From assembly GCF_003597395.2 (NCBI RefSeq), contig NC_133777.1:64315458-64379457 (forward strand): a stretch of DNA of 64,000 bases, read 5' to 3'. Source of the DNA: Chelonoidis abingdonii (Eukaryota > Chordata > Testudines > Testudinidae). Shown piece by piece: positions 45,340 to 57,744 of this stretch. Below the pieces are notes generated by a model. That model was not told the DNA's origin. It saw only the letters and a list, made by a program, of their open reading frames with translations, and made no database searches. Numbering within the stretch: position 1 is the first letter of the stretch; every line of letters begins with the position of its first letter. Made by a program: the position numbers and the translations under genes.

Positions 45340-45800
45340 AACCAAGACCTTTCAAACTTTGATTTCACCAAAAAAAATTAAATGTTCATCAGGAAGGTTG
45401 CTCAAATCCAGAATCTTTGCTGCTTTTACAAATCCAAGATGCAATTTCCGGTGACAGAGAGGAAGCCAGCCATCCCAGATTAGCAGGGTGGTCAGGACAC
45501 TCACCAAGAATGTAGAAATCCTGGGTACCGATCTGTGCTCTGCTTAATTTGGAGGAGGGACTAGACTCTGTCTCTCCCAGATCCCAGGTGAGTGCCCTAA
45601 GCACCCAGCTATCTGTATCTTGCTCTCTCATTTTTACCAGAATTGTATGCTGGACCTGAGCAAAGTAGCTGATGAAAGTTTAATCAAAACAGATACATTT
45701 CTGCAAAAGGTTTCAGCATTGATGAAGCAGCATTTTCTGATGCAAAAACATTTCATCAAAAATTCCTGACTGGTTCTACAGAGAACCCCTTATGTGTGCA
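45340..45800. repeat. Composite repeat: A/T-rich arms around a tRNA-like pair, copy 2
   Basis: The centre has 'gggtggtcaggacactcacc' and, inverted, 'cccaggtgagtgccctaagc'. The arms have 'caaactttgatttcaccaaa' on the left and 'aacatttcatcaaaaattcc' on the right. Organisation is the same as at 35905-36300. Confidence 0.6.
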
Positions 45801-46105
45801 GATCAACAGGGCATGAGCTGGCTACAAATTTTGATAACACTTTATGAGGAGCCAGTACTGAAATGTGAAGGACACAACTTTCTCTGATTTCATTAAGGAC
45901 ACAATTTTCTCCTGATGGAAAGAACATTAATTATTAACTAACAATAATTATTGCTGTTTAACTTATAAATAATGAATATTAGAGGAATATTAAAGTTTGA
46001 ATGCACTTGTACAGCCAACACTGCAGATGTTCCCTAGACTAAATTTCTAAAAGATATAAAGCATGTTTCACTTTTTTGTATTGTCTGCTCTGAATTGTCT
46101 TCTAA

Positions 46106-46331
46106 TGTTTGGCTACTTGGGAAAGTTGCACCAATATAACCTGACCTAATTCATATTTCAGTATAAGAATTTTTGGTTTAGCTCAAGTCAACTGGGATCA
46201 GGTATAAGTTAAACTGAAAAAAACTATTTGTAAACTGAAAGACAAGTGTCCACATAGGGGGTTGCACCAGTTTATCAGTTTAAAAACGGATTTACGGTAA
46301 ACTGGTGCAACTGTCCCATGTAGTCAAGGCA
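46106..46331. mobile_element. MITE (226 bp) with TAA target duplication
   Basis: Left 'tgtttggctacttgggaaag' plus ttgcacca is answered by right 'tggtgcaactgtcccatgta' plus gtcaaggca. TAA flanks it at 46103-46105 and 46332-46334. Harbinger-like. Confidence 0.8.
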
Positions 46332-46340
46332 TAAATAATT

Positions 46341-46516
46341 ATGGGTCTAATCCTGCTCCCAGTGGAGTCAATGGGATATTGTCATTGACTTCAGTGAGAG
46401 CAGGATGGAGCGATAGTTTAGTGACCATGGGCCAAATTCCCAGTTGGTGTAAATCAGTATAACTCCATTGACTTCAGTGGAGTGACACTGATTTACACAG
46501 CTGAGAATTTGTTCCC
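46341..46516. repeat. Two adjacent palindromic repeats
   Basis: 46341-46412: 'aatcctgctcccagtggagt' is answered by 'cttcagtgagagcaggat'. 46432-46516: 'gggccaaattcccagttggt' is answered by 'acacagctgagaatttg', centred on 'ctccattgacttcagtggag'. Confidence 0.8.
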
Positions 46517-46716
46517 TTATGTTTGAAGGTTGACTGTTATTTTCCTAGTCAGCATTGATGGTATGTAATTCCATCAGCCTACTTACGCCAGGTGGAAAAA
46601 CTTGTATTCAGATTTTGCACAGAAGCAAGGAACTGCTAATTCAGAAGTTATTTGGTGGACTTTTAAAAACCAGCTGTTGTTTCTGCGCTACTCTCCTCTC
46701 TGTAATTAACAATGAT

Positions 46717-46942
46717 CAGGGCCAGCTCCAGGCACCAGCATAGCAAGCAGGTGCCTGGGGCGGCCAATGAAGAGGGGGGTGGCATGTCCGGTGGCAATTT
46801 GATGGCAGGGCTGTCACTCCCTCTTAGACCGAAGCAGTGGTAGAGCTGCCGCCAGATAGCTAGCGATCGCAATTGCGACAGCAGCTTTTTTTTTTTATTT
46901 TTCCTGTTGTTTGGGGCAGCAAAAACACTAGAGCTGACCCTG
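46717..46942. mobile_element. hAT-type MITE (226 bp) with 8-bp target duplication
   Basis: cagggccagctccagg mirrors 'ctagagctgaccctg'. Flanks acaatgat (46709-46716) and acagtgat (46943-46950) match at 7 of 8 positions. It shares its CAGGGC end with the element at 44593-45171. Confidence 0.88.
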
Positions 46943-46950
46943 ACAGTGAT

Positions 46951-49684
46951 GTCCCTGTTACCAGCAGTCAGCCGAATGTTAAGCTTTCAATAACTGGATT
47001 TTCAACATGACTCGATTTAGATTCAATTTTAGGTATAGTGAGTGCAGCTAGATTACAAAAGTTTTATGATGGGCTGTGCTATTTTTGTCATTATAGCTGC
47101 TGAATATTTTTTTAAATGCTCTTGCAGGTTACCTGAATGGTAGACAAAGAAACTTTTGGATTTAATGCACTGGCCAGTTGCAGGATAAATGCTAGTGTTA
47201 GTCTATGCTGACACTGCAGTTCTGTGTATGTTAAATAATAATACATAAGCTTTTTTTAAAAACAACACCACCTGAATCTCTTACATGTTTCACTGCTAAG
47301 CTTTAACCCTTTTTTGATCAACATTGAGATCTGATCTTGATCCCTGATAACTTTGGGTGTCCTAAAATGGAAACCCTATACAGCTGACTCTTCAGATACG
47401 ATACGTAAAGATGACCTAAAAAGACACTCTATATGTAGACCACAGTCTGTATGAATATGACAATGATCTGAAATAATACCTGCATTGATTGTAGGTGTAA
47501 TACATACCTTGGATTCCTCCTGTTGCCACACAGTGCACGGTTTTGCACCATAATATGAATAAATTATGTGAGGAATGACTCTATTGAATATTTTGCAAAT
47601 CCTTAAAAACAATGTCCTGCTGTTTCTGAAAAAGATGAACTGGCTGTATGATGATTTTGTGTGGTACTGACAACATGCAGAAAGTCCCAGAAAGGTGTTG
47701 GATTTGGCCAAACAATGTTACACAGGAATTTATTCAGATTTAGCCTGATATGTTCTGGCTTGAAATGTCAAAAGTGGGGAAAAAAATCATTGGTTCCCAT
47801 ATGGTGTAATGTCTGTTATAAGTTGCCCACAGCCAGTGCTAATTCTTCCCAAGTAGCAATACAGACTAAGGCAGGGTTCCTCTGAAAATGAAAAATGGTG
47901 TCAGAACAAACCTGAATATTAATATACTCTTAGCCAGTATTGCAGCTTGTCAAGATGGCTTTTTTGTTTCACTGTTTCATTTAATATTCTCATGCCAATT
48001 ATAGCTGACACAAATAACCATGGAACATCTTTGCCTCTTGTCAACCTTTTCCCTGTCATCAACTGGGATATGGGTAAAGGTCACTTTTGTATGGGGTTCA
48101 AAACACAACAGCAAGGAGACCAAACAAAGGAAGGTACAGCTATCAATGGGCCAGATGTAGATTATGTATAAATAGATGGAGATTATTTGGCCCAATTTCG
48201 ACTGGGGAGTCGCACCCACTTGCAGCCATTGGACTCTGTCACCCTGTATTATTTTGCGTTATAAATGTGACTGACTTTCAGTGAGGGAAGAATCCTCATA
48301 ATTCTGCAGGATTTTGAAGATGACAGGCTTGTGTTCTAATGAGATTATACAGCCCCCTGAAACCGGGAAGCTGGCATTTCTGGACACAAGGCAGAATGCG
48401 CCATTGCTGATAATAGGATAGACTTCAAACAGTTGCACTGCATTGCACTCCAGAGCAGCACAAATCCCTCCATTCGCTCACATTTTTCTCCTTTTGATTC
48501 TTTCTACCTCATCTAGGAAGATTTAACAGTCATCCGCTTTTTAGCTTTCATGCCTCTATGAAGGTGTGAGAACAGAAATGCTGGTACCAAGATGACTAAA
48601 GATTCAGAATGAGAAACACTGAATGGAGCAGGGAAGGAGGGAAGCAGAAAAAATGAGCAGAGGAGGTGATAGAAGAGCAATGAGGAGAACAATTATTTCT
48701 TAATTACATTATGAACTTCCTCTCCCATGTCTTGAATCTCACTCTAATTAAAAGCAACTGGCATGTAGTGGTATGATGCAGATGGAACTCAGACACACAC
48801 ACTATTGCAAATTAAAACACTTGTGTTCCCATTTGCTGGCACCTGTAAACGATAGGTTTTGGGTTTTTTGCTGGGTGTGTGTGTTGTTTTATTTTGCTTC
48901 ATTTTTTGTGGAATAGAGGATCTACATAGCTGTTACAGAAAGGGAGGTGGAGGTGGCTGTACATCCATGAATGCTCCTCTGTAGGGTGAGTTGCTAGAAC
49001 TCTCATCTTCTACCCTAAGGACCGATCCTGCAAGATGCTGAGCCCTTTCAGGAATGTGCTTATGTTTAATCACTACCAGGTGGGCTGAAGGAATGTTTTG
49101 TCTTGTCTGGAATCAGACAAGAACTGCATCCACTCAGGGACTAAATTCATTCCTGATGCAACACTACTGATGCATTCGACCCATTGTACCTACATATAAC
49201 TACTGCCAGGAATCCTTTTTGTCTTTCCATCTCTTCAGTGGATTTCAGTCTCTTATTGTTTTTTCAAGGGTTGAACAGAGATAGATAATGGGCCATTCAT
49301 GTTTGCAACAGGGAATTTCAGCTTTTACTAAAGGAGCGGAAGGAACAACATTTCTAATCTTTGTCTGATTAAAAATGTGACTGATACAAATGAATTGCTA
49401 GGGTGGAATACTTATCACTGATCTTTCCTAGAAATCACTGCCATCCAGCTCTGGCTTTCTGGGTCTGGCCAAAACATAATCCATATGTCCCTTGATTTTT
49501 GGAAAGGTCACAGATCAGTTCAATGCACTTTGTAGCAATACTGGTGCAGGCTATTGCTGATGGCACTACTGCTGCCATAACTTCCCTAATAGTCAACTGC
49601 CTAATTCTGATCCAGCTCCTGCTCAGAGGAGCTAGCGTGACTTCTGGCCACATGGTGAGACAGCTGAATAGTTTGGAAGGCTGC
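46951..49684. other. No gene; one half-palindrome at about 49018-49080
   Basis: 'gaccgatcctgcaagatgct' belongs to the palindromic family also seen at 53272-53372 and 63035-63125. The rest appears single-copy. Confidence 0.5.
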
Positions 49685-49960
49685 ATGATTTAGTGGGCTA
49701 GGCAGGGGACAAATCCTAGCCTGGACACAGATTCCCTGTATCTTTGTCAGGTCACACAGATCAACATTTTCAAACATAGGTGCCTACAGCTAAGCTCCTA
49801 AATCTAGAAGTACTGAGCACTCTCAGCTCCCATTGACTTCAGCTGAAACTGTGCCTGCTTAAAATTTGTGAATATAGAGCCACTCCTGTTCAGCTGTCCC
49901 TCCGGAAGCCTCAGTTCCAGATGTGTAAAATAAGGATAATCATAGATCTTGTTTTCTGCC
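49685..49960 (+). repeat. MIR-like SINE with palindromic insertion at about 49758-49881
   Basis: The left part has 'gatttagtgggctaggcagg' and 'tctttgtcaggtcacac'. The right part resumes 'gaagcctcagttccagatgt' and 'gtaaaataaggataatc'. Between them lies 'acattttcaaacataggtgc' answered by 'cttaaaatttgtgaatat', centred on 'ctcccattgacttcagct'. The break is within about 10 bases of the break in the MIR at 11990-12340. Confidence 0.7.
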
Positions 49961-50164
49961 CTTATTTGTGTAGAAACACTAGCTCCCAGGGTAGTGTGTA
50001 CTCTTTCAAGAACACAAGCTTGTCTTCATAACACAGAAGAGAAATGTCTTGGTTTTAATAAGTATGAAGGGGATATTTTAATCAGGATGCTAGGGGTATG
50101 CACAGCACCTGTCGTTCCCAGACTCTCTAGTTCACAGTCTGAGGAACACAGCTTGTGATCCAGA

Positions 50165-50610
50165 GTGTTACCATTAGAAAGGATCGGAGAAGCAAAATTT
50201 TTCCCATGGAAAATTTCATAGGAAAAGAATCACCTTTTGAAATTTTCTGACCAAAAGTCTTTGGGTTTTCTGTGGGAATTCTCATTTCAAAATATAATAA
50301 TTTTTTTTCTTTCATTTAGTTGTGAAACAACACTTGGAAAATGTTGTTTTGGTTTTGTTTCTACTTAAAATAGCCTTTTGGTTTTTGGAAACTGGAAAAA
50401 AAGTGTTTTCTATTTTCAGTTATTGCATTTAGGGATTTCCATCCCTTTTTTCACTTTTCTTACTCTCCCTCACTGGAAGAAGTTGGAAAACAATTTCCTT
50501 TCTCAAAACTCCGCAAAGTTCATGGGGAAGAAATTAGAATGAATGAAAAAACTTCCTTAAAAACTTTTTGTTTGGTTGCTAAACCTTTTTCCCACTAGCT
50601 CTATTTGCAA
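50165..50610. repeat. A/T-rich interspersed repeat
   Basis: Runs such as 'atttttcccatggaaaattt' and 'ttgaaattttctgaccaaaa', with the right end 'cccactagctct', link it to the family at 6517-6696. Confidence 0.55.
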
Positions 50611-51199
50611 ATTGAAATTTACTCCATTGTAAGTGCTTTAGATTATACATATGTGCCAGAGAAATGCAAATATATCTATATGTGGTCAGTGGCTGGCATC
50701 CGTACTGGAGTATGGTGAAGCCTGTAGACTACAGGGATGACTTTGTGGTACTTGTATGGCTACAGTTGACATGCCTGCATCATGGTCAGTAGAATTGGAG
50801 TCAGCGGGCCCATGTTTCTGGCAGGTCTGTAATTGACAGGACTCTGGGAAACAGGGAATTAGTCTGGAAGCTGCTCAGCCATATGGACAGAGCAGTGCAC
50901 AGAGTTAAATAAAGTTCCACTTGTTCAGCTGAACCTGCATTCAGCTTCACTCTTTGCTAATGAAACAATGCGCATGTTTGATGAGTGCAAGTGACTTAGA
51001 GCTTGCGTTATGAAACATATTCAAGAGCTTTGGTTTATGAGCAGTATCAGTGGAAGCGTTCACAGCTTCAGAGAATAGCAAGAGAATCTTTCTCTGTGTG
51101 ACTATTATTGTTGTGCTAATAGCAGTGCTCTGCTAGCACTAGCAATTGTGTGAGTTCAGCAAATCATCACATCCCTCCATACTGGGATGGCACCAAGTC
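50611..51199. other. No gene seen
   Basis: Single-copy-like. Confidence 0.45.
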
Positions 51200-51202
51200 C
51201 AA

Positions 51203-52294
51203 GGCCAGGTCTACACTGCGACTTTAAATCGGTTTAATGGCCGATATACCGATTTAACGCTGTATCCGTTCACACGACGTCGTCATTAATATCGAGTTAA
51301 ACGGCTCCTTAAATCGATTTCGGAACTCCTCCCAAACGAGAGGAGTAGCGCTAAATTCGATAGTGATAACTCGGATTAGGGTTCATGTGGACGGAAATCG
51401 ACGTTATTGGCCTCCGGGCGGCATCCCAGAGTGCAGCACTGACCGCTCTGGACAGCAATCTGAACTCGGATGCAGCGGGCAGGTAAACAGGAAAAGCCCC
51501 GCGAACTTTTGAATTACATTTCCTGCTTGCCCAGCGTGGAGCTCTGATCAGCACGGCTGGCGATGCAGTCTGAAATCGAAAAAGAGCTCCAGCATAGACC
51601 GTACGGGAGATACTAGGTCTGATCGCTGTATGGGGAGACAAATCTGTTGTATCCAGCTCCGTTACAGAACACGAAATGCCAAAGCGTTTGAATAAAAAAC
51701 TCCAGGATACACAGCGCTGCGTGACAAGCGTAACGGGAAGCCAGAGACTCAAATGGACGCTCATGAAGGGAGGGAGGGGGTACTGAGGACTCCAGCTATC
51801 CCACAGTCCACAGCAGTCTCTGAAAATTATTTGCATTCTTGGCTGAGCTCCCAATGTCTGTAGGTTCAAACACAGTGTCTGGCGTGGTTCAGGGAACAGC
51901 TCCTCAGTTTATTTCCCCCCACCACCACGTGAAAAAAAAAAGGGAAAGATTGCTGTGCTATGGCGTTTGCTCAATGCACTCCGCGAAAAAGGCGCCAAAG
52001 GGTTGTCTGCTGCCTTCACAAAGGGAGGGGTGAGGCTGTACCCAGCACCACCCGGGGCAGTGTTTTCTGCCCCATCAGGCACTGTGCTCTCAACACGGAA
52101 GTGGGAACTATGGGATAGCTGAGGAACAGCTACCCACAGTGCACCGCTCCTGAAATCGATGGTAGCTTTGGACCATGGACGCAAACAATCGATTTCGGGA
52201 TCCCACTGTGGACGCGCTAAACCGATTTTATTAGATCTGTTTTGTAATATCGGTTTAAGCTAATTCAAAATAATCGTGCAGTGTAGACGTACCC
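51203..52294 (+). mobile_element. Harbinger-like DNA transposon derivative (1,092 bp)
   Basis: Ends 'ggccaggtctacactgcgac' and 'cgtgcagtgtagacgtaccc' are inverted. Subterminal 'aaatcggtttaatggcc' and 'atatcggtttaagctaat' lie inside. CAA flanks both ends (51200-51202, 52295-52297). It is larger than the other MITEs here and keeps a damaged piece of coding sequence. The 172-codon frame on the opposite strand (51351-51869) has no recognisable family and is likely chance. Confidence 0.8.
51583..51700 (+). pseudogene. Myb/SANT-like DNA-binding protein relic of a Harbinger element
   Basis: On the plus strand the codons read RAPA-stop-TVREILGLIAVWGDKSV. This is the start of the Myb/SANT-like domain of Harbinger-type accessory proteins, normally RAPAWTxRE followed by LIAVWGDE. 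The Trp codon of 'PAWT' has become TAG at 51595-51597. The reading shifts frame after about 51660, and the rest of the domain is not seen. In active elements this second protein binds the transposon ends and helps the transposase; here it is dead. Confidence 0.75.
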
Positions 52295-52297
52295 CAA

Positions 52298-55092
52298 GAA
52301 GGCTTCTATCTATGATTGCTGCAGTGTGTTTGACTAGGTCAAAGGAGGACTGGCTGGTGTTAGATGATTAGGGAGCTGTTTGAGGGCCTCTGCATGCTTA
52401 GTAATGCTTTTGGGTTTATCTTCTGCTCTTCATGGAGGACAAGAGATGTTCCATGGACAAGAGTGTACCCAACTTCTTCAGGGTTATGGTTTAGAAAACA
52501 TGATGCCATCTCTTACTGCCATCACAGAATGAGTTGGAGTTCTTCTGGTGAAAAGGGAGTGCTACTGTTCCCAGCTTCTGTCTCAGTTGACCAGCCTCTC
52601 CTTTTTCTCACTTCTGCAGATCACCGACAGTATAAATTGGTTAGTGAACTCCAGTAAGTCCTGTTAACATTAATGAAGTTAAATGTATGGAAAGATCTTA
52701 CCTACCAGCAGTGAATTTACAAGATCTCATTGGGACAGGTAAAATCTTATCAGGAAAGAAGTATCATACTGTTTATTTTACCCTGTCATATGAGCAGGAC
52801 AAAGAAAGAATAGTGAAAGAGCCATAAGTATACTATTTTCTCCTTTCCCTGGCTAGAGTTCTGCACCTCAAACACAGAGGTGGGGATTCATGATGCCAAA
52901 GAGACAGTTTGTAGTGAAATGTCTAGGGGCCTCCGTTCTTTTTCCAGCTAAGTTGGGAACAGTAGCAGATAAGAAAATGTGCCTGGCTTGGAGACCTTGA
53001 TGCAGCTAACGAAGTGTTTTAATAAAAGCTGCTCCCAACTTAGCACACTACAAACTTTGATAAAGATTAAGCTCCTTGACCAAAGCCTAGAGCCAGAGAA
53101 CTTGCTGTTGATATTTAAATCATTACATTTATCATCTCAGACCTTATTGAAATGGTACCTCGTTAAATGTTTTACTTGGTTCTGTCCTCCCTTGGAAAAA
53201 ATAATGCTGATAATTAATAGTTGTTGGGTAATAAGGGGGCATACATACTTTTCATAGGTTTACTTACTTTGGCCCAGAACTGCAGATGAGCATGTGCTTA
53301 ACTTAAGTCAATGGGACTTGCATGCTTAAAGTCAAGCGCATGTTTAAGTGTTTTCCTGGATCACGGCCTCCATGTATAACTCTAGTTTTTGTTCTGGTAT
53401 TACTATCAATTTTGTATAATTGCCTACAGACAATCTGGATTTGCATTAGATATTATTTTGATTTTAATAATTCCTTGTTGTTGGTTTGGTTGTTACTAGA
53501 ATGCTCCATGATGTTTATATGATCGGATGCTGATTTATTCAGCTAATACCTATTGCTATGTGTCGGTTCTTGGCGGTTTACTAGCTGCAGCAGAGCTGTG
53601 CTTGTACAAATAACATACTGTCTTATTGTTTCTAACTTGATTGCTTAATATTCAATAAACAGATTTTAAAAAAATGCTCATGCATGGCATGGAAAGTTGA
53701 GTTTTGGAAATGAACATAAAGCTGTGAGAAGAATTTCAAGATATTCTTCAGATTTCCATCTGCATTTCATATCATCCTTATGCATGTCTGACCAATTTCG
53801 AATTTATATCTAAAAGACTTCAAAAATAAAAAGTTAGGAAAATAACTCAATTGAATCCTGCTAAAAGGCAGCCTCATGCTGCCATCATTAACAGTCACTG
53901 CTGAGAAACTGGCAAATTGATAAATTAAGCTCTCCCTCTGTGGCAGCCTCCAACACATAGGATCCAGTTGTACTTTAGTCTTTAGCAGCTGATAAATCAA
54001 TCAACTGCAGAAGTACTTTTACCGTACTACCTAGGTACAAATTAAATGCAGAGACTGTGCATCACTACAGTGGATTTAGCTTTAAGTCAATCTTTGGACC
54101 ATCACAAGAGGTTTACATTTTGTATTGATGTTGCAATGCATCCCCAATTGAGATGTAAACTACTTCAGGAAGCCTCTCTTGAAAACCGATTAATACATAC
54201 CAAATCAGAACACAGCTTTTTTTTTTTTTTAAAGGCTCAGTTAAGGAAAATATAATGAAGCCAAACTAGGTGAAGCTTTTGGTGTGTTACTACATGCAAT
54301 AGATGTTGAATGATAGCTGTAAAGTACAATCTTACTTTGAACCTGCTTTCACCCAGTAGTTAAAAATAAAAAAATAGCCAATCAACTCCTCCCCCCTCCG
54401 CATTCTGTAAGCAGCAATATTAACAAGAAATTGATAGATTGATTTGTTAGGTTTTTTTTAAATCCTTCCTTAAATAAGAGATGAAGTTTAGTTACGTTTT
54501 TTATCGGTACGGAAAGCTGATATTTGTTTTTGGAACTCTTTCATACATACTGATGTAGCTCACTTTATTAAATATAACCAGAAGCTACTAATGTTTTCAG
54601 TAGGTACATCCAAGCGGAGTTTTTGTACCCTCAAACTGCAGAGAATTTTTACTTTTCATCCTGGATGGTGGATATTTAGTCTAATCAGCCTCATGTTTCA
54701 TAAAATTCAAGTTGTGTAATAATCCCCAAAGAATGTATGTGATGTATGAATTCCCTTAGAAAATGCAGAGAATCATACTTGGAGAGAATCATAATATGTA
54801 CATTGATGTGTCTTGTGTCATCGTCACTCCAGGCCTAAATAGGAGTCTTGCTTGTGTTAGGACTGCAGTAGCAGCATGTGGATGAGTACTATTAATAGTA
54901 GCGAGAGAGTAGCATAACCAAAACTACGGTGAACTGTCCAAAAACTTTGTCCAAAATCTGAAGGCAGCCCATTGCTTTTAAGGAAGTTGAAGTTTATTTA
55001 AAGCAGTTGGTTATCATTTAAGTTTTCAGTGTTTTAAGGTAGGATATAATTGAAAGAAAGGCAAGTTTTTATACTATAGTATATTTACTGTA
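52298..55092. other. No gene; one palindromic repeat at 53272-53372
   Basis: 'gcatgtgcttaacttaagtc' is answered by 'catgcttaaagtcaagcgca'. The remainder is single-copy-like and A/T-rich, with a T run at 54218-54231. Confidence 0.5.
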
Positions 55093-55513
55093 TTTATATT
55101 AACAATGCAAACTATAATTAAGTGGAGAAAGAAAGAAGGAAAACAACGATGAGAGAAAGAGGAAGGTAAGGAGGAGGTGAAATTTCATGGGTCATCCTTG
55201 CAGACAAGCATCTTAAATTATACAGCTGTGGACTCAATGAAATCTGATTCTGTCGGGGTGGCTCTACCTTTTTTGCTGCCCCAAGCACGGCAGTCAGGCA
55301 GCCTTCGGCGGCTTGCCTATGGGAGGTCCCCGGTCCCGCAGATTCAGTAGCTTGCTTAAAGTCAGATTTCACTGAGTCCACAATTGTATAATTTAAGATG
55401 TTTGTCTGCAGGGATGACCTATGAAATTTCCCCTCCTCCTTACCTTCTTTCTCTCATCGTTGTTTTCCTTCTTTCTTTCTCCACTTAATTATAGCTTGCA
55501 TTGTTAATATAAA
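55093..55513. repeat. Large inverted duplication: 156-bp arms around a 112-bp spacer
   Basis: The left arm (55093-55248) starts 'tttatattaacaatgcaaac' and includes 'gtggagaaagaaagaaggaa'. The right arm (55361-55513) is its reverse complement ('ttccttctttctttctccac', 'gcttgcattgttaatataaa'), differing at only about ten positions with a small indel. The spacer (55249-55360) looks like a fragment of a common repeat ('gcacggcagtcaggcagcct'). The arms resemble no transposon family I know. Confidence 0.93.
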
Positions 55514-57744
55514 AGTAAAGCTAGAGCCACCACGACAGAGGACTAACTGTTGTGCTATTTATTAAAAGATAATTGAGATTCACATAATCAGTTGAGTGGG
55601 ATGACTTTTTGTGTGCCATTACTTTTGCTAAGTGCTATTATGTTTAAAACACAAATCCTATTACAACCCAGTAGGATTATTTCATCTGTATTTGCAATGG
55701 GTCTTGCATAAAAAAAAAAAAAAACCATATAGCCAGAATAATACAGGTTCTGATAGAGCTGAGGGATCCGAGAAGGTTGAGTTCTTACATCAAAATGTTT
55801 TTTAAAAGAGTGAGAAATCTGGTACAATCTTAAAGGAACAAGCCTTATATACTTGTAGTTAAGTCATTTTCTCTCATCACAGGCATATCAGGATACATTT
55901 GCCATCTGAGATTTAGAGGGGACTCCGTCACTGAGCCCAGAAGATAGGGTACTTGAGAAGTAATAGCAGGGCTTGGAAGAGATTCTGAAGCCTCTCCAGT
56001 TTCTTCAAGCATAGGAGATTTTTTTCTTAAATCAGATTCCACTCTGATCTCTTGGTTTTGACTGGGTTCCAATAAAAGAATCAATGCACAGGTATTGAGT
56101 TAATAAGTGCTGTAGAAATATCGAAAATAGGCAGGAAGCTCGAGAAATGGCGATGAGAGCTTTGTTCTGTGAGTCAGTTTGCCAACTGCATCTCTTTGCA
56201 TCTCTTTTATTCTGTATTATTTTTACCAGACACAGTTGGAATAAGTACATGCAGACTTGATTTCAGAGGTACTTTGTACTGTTCAGAAAATGCACAGTTA
56301 AAATAAGTGGAATACTGAAAAAATTATGGTTTTGCTGGTGTTGGGGAGTCTAATTTTCTGTGAGAAGCAGCAAAATAGTCTTTATTTAAATTTAAATATA
56401 AAAAAACATTTAAAATTCTTCTAACTCTTTCTTGAAAACACACACAAGTCAAGAGAGGATGTCACTGTATATTCACTGCATTGTGTCTATATTGTAACTG
56501 CTATAGTATGTAAGATGCATTGTACTGTTCTGAGACACCTGATAAAGAACCACCTGAGTGTAATGACTAGAGACAAATAGGTGTGTGACAGACTTACTTT
56601 GAATTATCCGGATTTTGTGGTGAAATCAGACCCTTAATATAATTTTAAATCAACTTTTTTGAGTGTAATTACAAATCCATCACAGTAACAATTCAGCAGA
56701 TGTCTGGCTGTAGATAACTAGTTTTGCCTCTGGTTGCCTGTGCTCATTTATAAAGGTCTTTCAGGGGCTAAATAATCAAGCTATTCTGAATTCTCAATTT
56801 CCATATCTACTCCAGTGAATAAGAGAATTCATCTCTGAGGGCTGGAAACAGAAGATTCAAGACCTGTTGTCTTGTTCCTATCTGTGAACAGATAACTACA
56901 AAGTGAGGGCACGGAGTTAGGGAGAAACCAATAATAGAGCCTATTTAATGCCAAACAATTACTGCATAAGACAAATAAAAGTTAAACTGAAAAAACATAT
57001 ATTGATTTTTTTTTCTCTCTTAAGAAGTTGTCACAGGAGTTCAACAGATCAATCTTCTACCTTATTAGATCTTGCACTCCTTAAACTGGTTCATGTCCCA
57101 GACCATTAATCGGGTCATAATTATGTTCTCTGGAGCCAAATGAGGACTAGTGGTTATTGGAGTAGGCAAGAGGGCTAGCTCTGTCATGACAGGGAAGTAA
57201 GCTACTTCTTGTAGGGGGAAAGAGTGTTTTAGGTTGTTGTTTCTTTATTCATTTCTTCATATCTTTAGTGCAGGAACACACAGCAGAATAAGTAGTGCAG
57301 GCAGACCGAGTCTCAGCCTTAATATTAAACAGAGTGCTGTTTTGTGGAGAGAGGGATTGTGTAGATTCTGGAAATATTGAGTAGCAACATTAAAAGGTAT
57401 AAACATTTGTTAAGGAACTCGCTTGTGATTTCCATTAAACTCTGTGATTATATTGTGCATCGCAAGAACTACTCGTTACATGTGTTTGTTCTTTCCTGCC
57501 AGAGCTGTTAACTTCTGTGTGTAGAAAGACATGAGTATAGAAATTCAGTAAAAGGAACTCCCCCTCCCTCTGCTTGGCCTTTGGTTTGTTTTGCAGAATA
57601 GAAACCAACATTAATAAAAATAAATATATAAATAAAAGGTAAAATAAACAAAGGCCTAGAAGTGAAATCCTATCTCCACTGAAGTCAATGAAAGCTTTGC
57701 TATTGACTTCAGTAGGTGTCAGGATTTCACCACAGATATTTCAG
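55514..57744. other. No gene; one palindrome at 57655-57735
   Basis: 'gtgaaatcctatctccactg' is answered by 'gtgtcaggatttcac'. A 16-A run lies at about 55709-55724. The rest appears single-copy. Confidence 0.5.

Noticed and set aside
47376..47711. 111-codon minus-strand frame
   Set aside because: No family resemblance, no repeat or exon signals, and ordinary A/T-rich composition.
51351..51869. 172-codon frame on the minus strand, the longest in the window
   Set aside because: It is antisense to the Myb-like relic within a Harbinger-like element and shows no recognisable family.
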